7,971 bases of DNA, from assembly GCA_039185235.1 (NCBI GenBank), contig JBCDAS010000205.1, positions 1-7,971 on the forward strand, written 5' to 3'. The translations under genes were made by a program, and so were the position numbers. The notes below the pieces were generated by a model. The model saw only the letters and a list, made by a program, of their open reading frames with translations. It had not been told where the DNA came from and made no database searches. Every line of letters starts with the position of its first letter. Within the stretch, counting starts at the first letter, position 1. Positions 6,353-7,971 of the stretch are shown piece by piece. The DNA comes from Thermohalobaculum sp039185235 (GTDB lineage: Bacteria; Pseudomonadota; Alphaproteobacteria; Rhodobacterales; Rhodobacteraceae).

Positions 6353-6567
6353 CGGAAAGTCCTCTGTCGATCGAGGCAAGATCACCTCGACCAACAGCAC
6401 AAACCCGACCTCGAAAACCGCGAAAGAAATCCCGGGTCAGCGCAACGCCAAAAACACAGAGCCTGTATCGCGAAGCGATTTAGCGCTCGAGCCCAAGTTA
6501 TCAGGTTTTGCACAACGTTCGAAGGTCCGAGAAATGCCTTAGGAGGACGTTCGTCTGGAGTGCAGGC
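6353..6567. other. Upstream region of the IS91-type recombinase and probable element end; no gene
   Basis: The first about 100 bp should contain the promoter of the recombinase and transposase genes; no clear promoter hexamers can be named. A small perfect stem ATCGC/GCGAT with a GAA loop lies at 6467-6479 and could belong to the terIS end. At 6509-6533 is a sequence resembling part of the inverted-repeat region at 3906-3950 (see findings). The open frame across this stretch on the plus strand has no family motif. Confidence 0.4.
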
Positions 6568-6764
6568 AAATTGCCCGATGAGCTAAAACCGATCTTGTTT
6601 GACCTGAGACAGGCCCCGAGGAAATCGGCCAATGGCGCAGTAACTACAACACCACGCGCCCACACTCGGGGCTCGGATACTCGCCACCGACGGAGTTATT
6701 GATGAAAAACACCGTGCCAGCGCTTGAGACTCTTACGGTCTCCGCGCTGCCGCTCAACACTTAA
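6568..6764 (+). pseudogene. IS3-family transposase OrfB, C-terminal remnant with frameshift
   Basis: From 6568 one frame reads KLPDELKPILFDLRQA, like the 'GKLRDELLN..iF.sLrEA' block near the end of IS3-family integrase-type transposases. At about 6612-6617 the match moves to the +2 frame, which from 6618 reads EEIGQWRSNYNTTRPHSGLGYSPP, the hallmark WRxxYNxxRPHSxLGYxxP ending of OrfB. This frame stays open to a TAA at 6762-6764, though the tail beyond about 6707 no longer looks like the family. Only the last 60 or so residues of a roughly 280-residue protein remain, and the DDE catalytic residues are absent apart from what may lie in the decayed upstream part, so it is dead. Confidence 0.8.
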
Positions 6765-6826
6765 GGACAACCGGAAGATTCCTGACCAAACCGGCCCTAA
6801 CCGTGGGGTAAGATCAAATGGCGCGC

Positions 6827-6988
6827 TCATGGCTTACCCTGAGGCGTGGTCTTGTCCAGTGTGAGGGCAGCCACAAACCGCTTCAGGTTTCCGTCCTCGT
6901 CTTCGAGCCGCCTAAGCCTACTGATCTCGGCCACACCCATCCTGTCATGAACCGTTCGCCAGGAAACCCATTCACTGGATCGGAACTC
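6827..6988 (-). pseudogene. IS3-family transposase OrfA remnant
   Basis: Reading the minus strand from about 6988, the frame gives EWVSWRTVHDRMGV, then AEISRLRRLEDEDGNLKRFV and AALTLDK. This matches the W..KYGGM....RLRxLExENxxLKxLVAxLxLDK segment of IS3-family OrfA, the end of its helix-turn-helix region plus its leucine-zipper coiled coil. It stops at a TGA (6827-6829) soon after LDKTTPQGKP, and a stop lies just upstream of 6988, so both ends are missing. It points the opposite way to the OrfB remnant 60 bp to its left, so the two are not simply halves of one IS in place. Confidence 0.75.
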
Positions 6989-7067
6989 CTAACCAGATTG
7001 TTTGACCCAATCGCACGCCGCAAATCCAGATTATCTATCCGAATTGGTGGGCCACTTTCAGGGGCCA

Positions 7068-7346
7068 TTACTCCGAACCAGCGCTTTCGTACAACTGTTG
7101 CCTAGATTCTTCTTCACGTGCGGCTATCGCATCGATTTCACTCTTGATGGTTGATGCAGTGACACAAGCATCCTCGTTTCCTGCTTCGCAAAGTGATAAC
7201 TGGGCCTCGTACCGCTCTTGCCTTTCGGCCTGCGCCTTTTCCTCTTCCGCGATGGCATAAGCCACGGCACCTGCAGCGATAGCGACGCACCCTGAGGTGC
7301 TCGATGCGATTATCAAAGCGGTTGCTACTGCAGCTGAGACCCTCAT
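7068..7346 (-). CDS. Small predicted lipoprotein
   Basis: A 92-residue protein with a short basic N-terminus, a hydrophobic stretch (residues 5-14) and a lipobox-like TSGC with the lipidated Cys at 20; the -3 residue is Thr, less usual than Leu. After an Ala/Gly-rich patch (VAIAAGAVAYAIA, 21-33) the rest is charged and helical, rich in Glu, Ala and Gln, probably coiled coil (about 34-50 and 66-88). CEAGNEDAC (53-61) places two Cys eight residues apart, recalling the C-x2-G-x4-C spacing of Sel1-like repeats and allowing a disulfide if periplasmic. A GAGG lies about 8-9 nt before the ATG. The start overlaps the stop of a short upstream ORF (ATGA). Function unknown; predicted location is the membrane facing the periplasm. 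It stands alone among insertion-sequence remnants. Confidence 0.6.
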   Translation of the reverse strand: MRVSAAVATALIIASSTSGCVAIAAGAVAYAIAEEEKAQAERQERYEAQLSLCEAGNEDACVTASTIKSEIDAIAAREEESRQQLYESAGSE

Positions 7347-7414
7347 TGCAGCGGCCTCGGATCAGCGCAGGCGTCTCTGACACGCGCTTTGGACAGTTGA
7401 GTCTTCTGGTTCAT
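7343..7414 (-). CDS. Short ORF coupled to the lipoprotein gene (possible leader peptide or small protein)
   Basis: On the minus strand an ATG at 7414 opens 23 codons (MNQKTQLSKARVRDACADPR, then PLQ) ending in a TGA that overlaps the lipoprotein ATG as ATGA. A GGAAG lies 6 nt before the ATG, a fair ribosome binding site. The same frame is open further upstream to a stop near 7492 and includes in-frame GTG codons, for example at 7453, so the product could be 36 residues or more. The overlap suggests that translation of the lipoprotein depends on this ORF. No similarity is recognised, and at this length chance is a real alternative. Confidence 0.35.
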   Translation of the reverse strand: MNQKTQLSKARVRDACADPRPLQ

Positions 7415-7453
7415 TGTATCTTCCGTCTTGGATTTCACCTGCTCGCTCACGAC

Positions 7454-7971
7454 GATGTTTGCGGCGGCTTGTCTAATGGGTTGTTTTATATAAACTTACT
7501 GGGTCAATCGGGATCTTGACATCCTGTGGCCACGACCGCTTCTTCGACCCGAGCCTTCCCAAAATTCGGGGCCTCACCTTAGTAGCAAAACATGTCCCCC
7601 TTGAAATCACTTAAGGTTGGTTTGATCAGATTATTCTGGGAGTTAAGAACACCCAGCTTAATGCGCTTTCTTCGTCGGCGGTCGGACCGTAACACAACTT
7701 ACCAACAAACTCTAACTAGTATTAGGGGTCACTAAAAACAATCGATTTACGCGCTGCTTCGTAAAGTCTCGGTGCCCAAGGATCTCTCTCGCGAAAAACC
7801 TGCGAAAGCAGTCATACCATTGCGTGATCCGAATGGCAGCAAAGTCTAAGGTTTGTGGCTGCTGTCAGCGTGAGCTGCAGCGGCGATAAATCTGACAAGG
7901 AGGAAAGCGCGGGCGGCTTTTGGTGCTATGGGGATAGTGGCTCGAGGCTTGGTTGGCGGATGCCATGACGC
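7454..7971. other. About 500 bp without a recognisable gene
   Basis: This stretch is visibly richer in A+T than the left half of the window, with many stops in all frames. An A+T-rich patch at about 7481-7497 (TTTTATATAAAC) could hold promoter elements for the minus-strand lipoprotein unit. Small inverted repeats occur, such as CGGTC-G-GACCG at about 7679-7689, without further context. Near the right end a purine-rich AAGGAGGAAA (about 7896-7905) looks like a ribosome binding site, but the nearest ATG (7929) is about 25 nt away. No tRNA, rRNA or transposase motif was identified. Confidence 0.4.

Noticed and set aside
6467..6479. Stem ATCGC-GAA-GCGAT as a terminator
   Set aside because: Only 5 bp with no T tract; more plausibly incidental or part of the IS end.
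7784..7969. Possible small lipoprotein-like frame ending at the TGA near 7967-7969 (contains VAAVSVSCSGD)
   Set aside because: It has only a GTG start with no ribosome binding site and a very weak hydrophobic segment; the lipobox-like match is likely chance.

Overview
The window looks like chromosomal or plasmid DNA of a marine-type alphaproteobacterium, most likely Rhodobacteraceae (roseobacter group). The reasons are the G+C-rich, codon-biased genes of the left half, a DddL-type DMSP lyase, and an IS91-type element carrying its own tyrosine recombinase. The species assignment is inference.

Left half (1-3840), gene-dense and ordinary in composition. A truncated minus-strand gene starts at 125. 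Diverging from it is a tight three-gene plus-strand operon: a class I SAM-dependent methyltransferase (272-1492), a DUF3445/heme-dependent oxidative N-demethylase alpha-subunit-like protein (1492-2412) and a cupin DMSP lyase of the DddL type (2384-3040). The first two genes overlap by 1 nt and the last two by 29 nt, so they are probably translated together. A hairpin at 3061-3082 separates the operon from a convergent small gene (3101-3340, minus). That gene encodes a 79-residue protein with a double-glycine leader-like motif. Diverging from it is a single-domain rhodanese (3448-3840).

Middle (3841-6567), mobile DNA. After a gap holding a perfect 13-bp inverted repeat comes a two-gene IS91-family unit on the minus strand: a tyrosine recombinase (start 6352) followed 6 nt later by an HUH/Y2 transposase with a TTG start (5431-4232). 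All catalytic residues are visible in both, so the element could be active. Its exact ends cannot be fixed by eye.

Right part (6568-7971), decayed and visibly richer in A+T. It contains two IS3-family transposase scraps in opposite orientation (an OrfB C-terminus on plus, an OrfA coiled-coil segment on minus), a small predicted lipoprotein (7346-7068, minus) preceded by a short ORF whose stop overlaps the lipoprotein start as ATGA, and about 500 bp with no recognisable gene.

The most interesting points are the coupling of a heme demethylase-like protein and a methyltransferase to a DMSP lyase, and the neighbouring small protein with a GG leader-like motif. No CRISPR array, tRNA or rRNA was seen.
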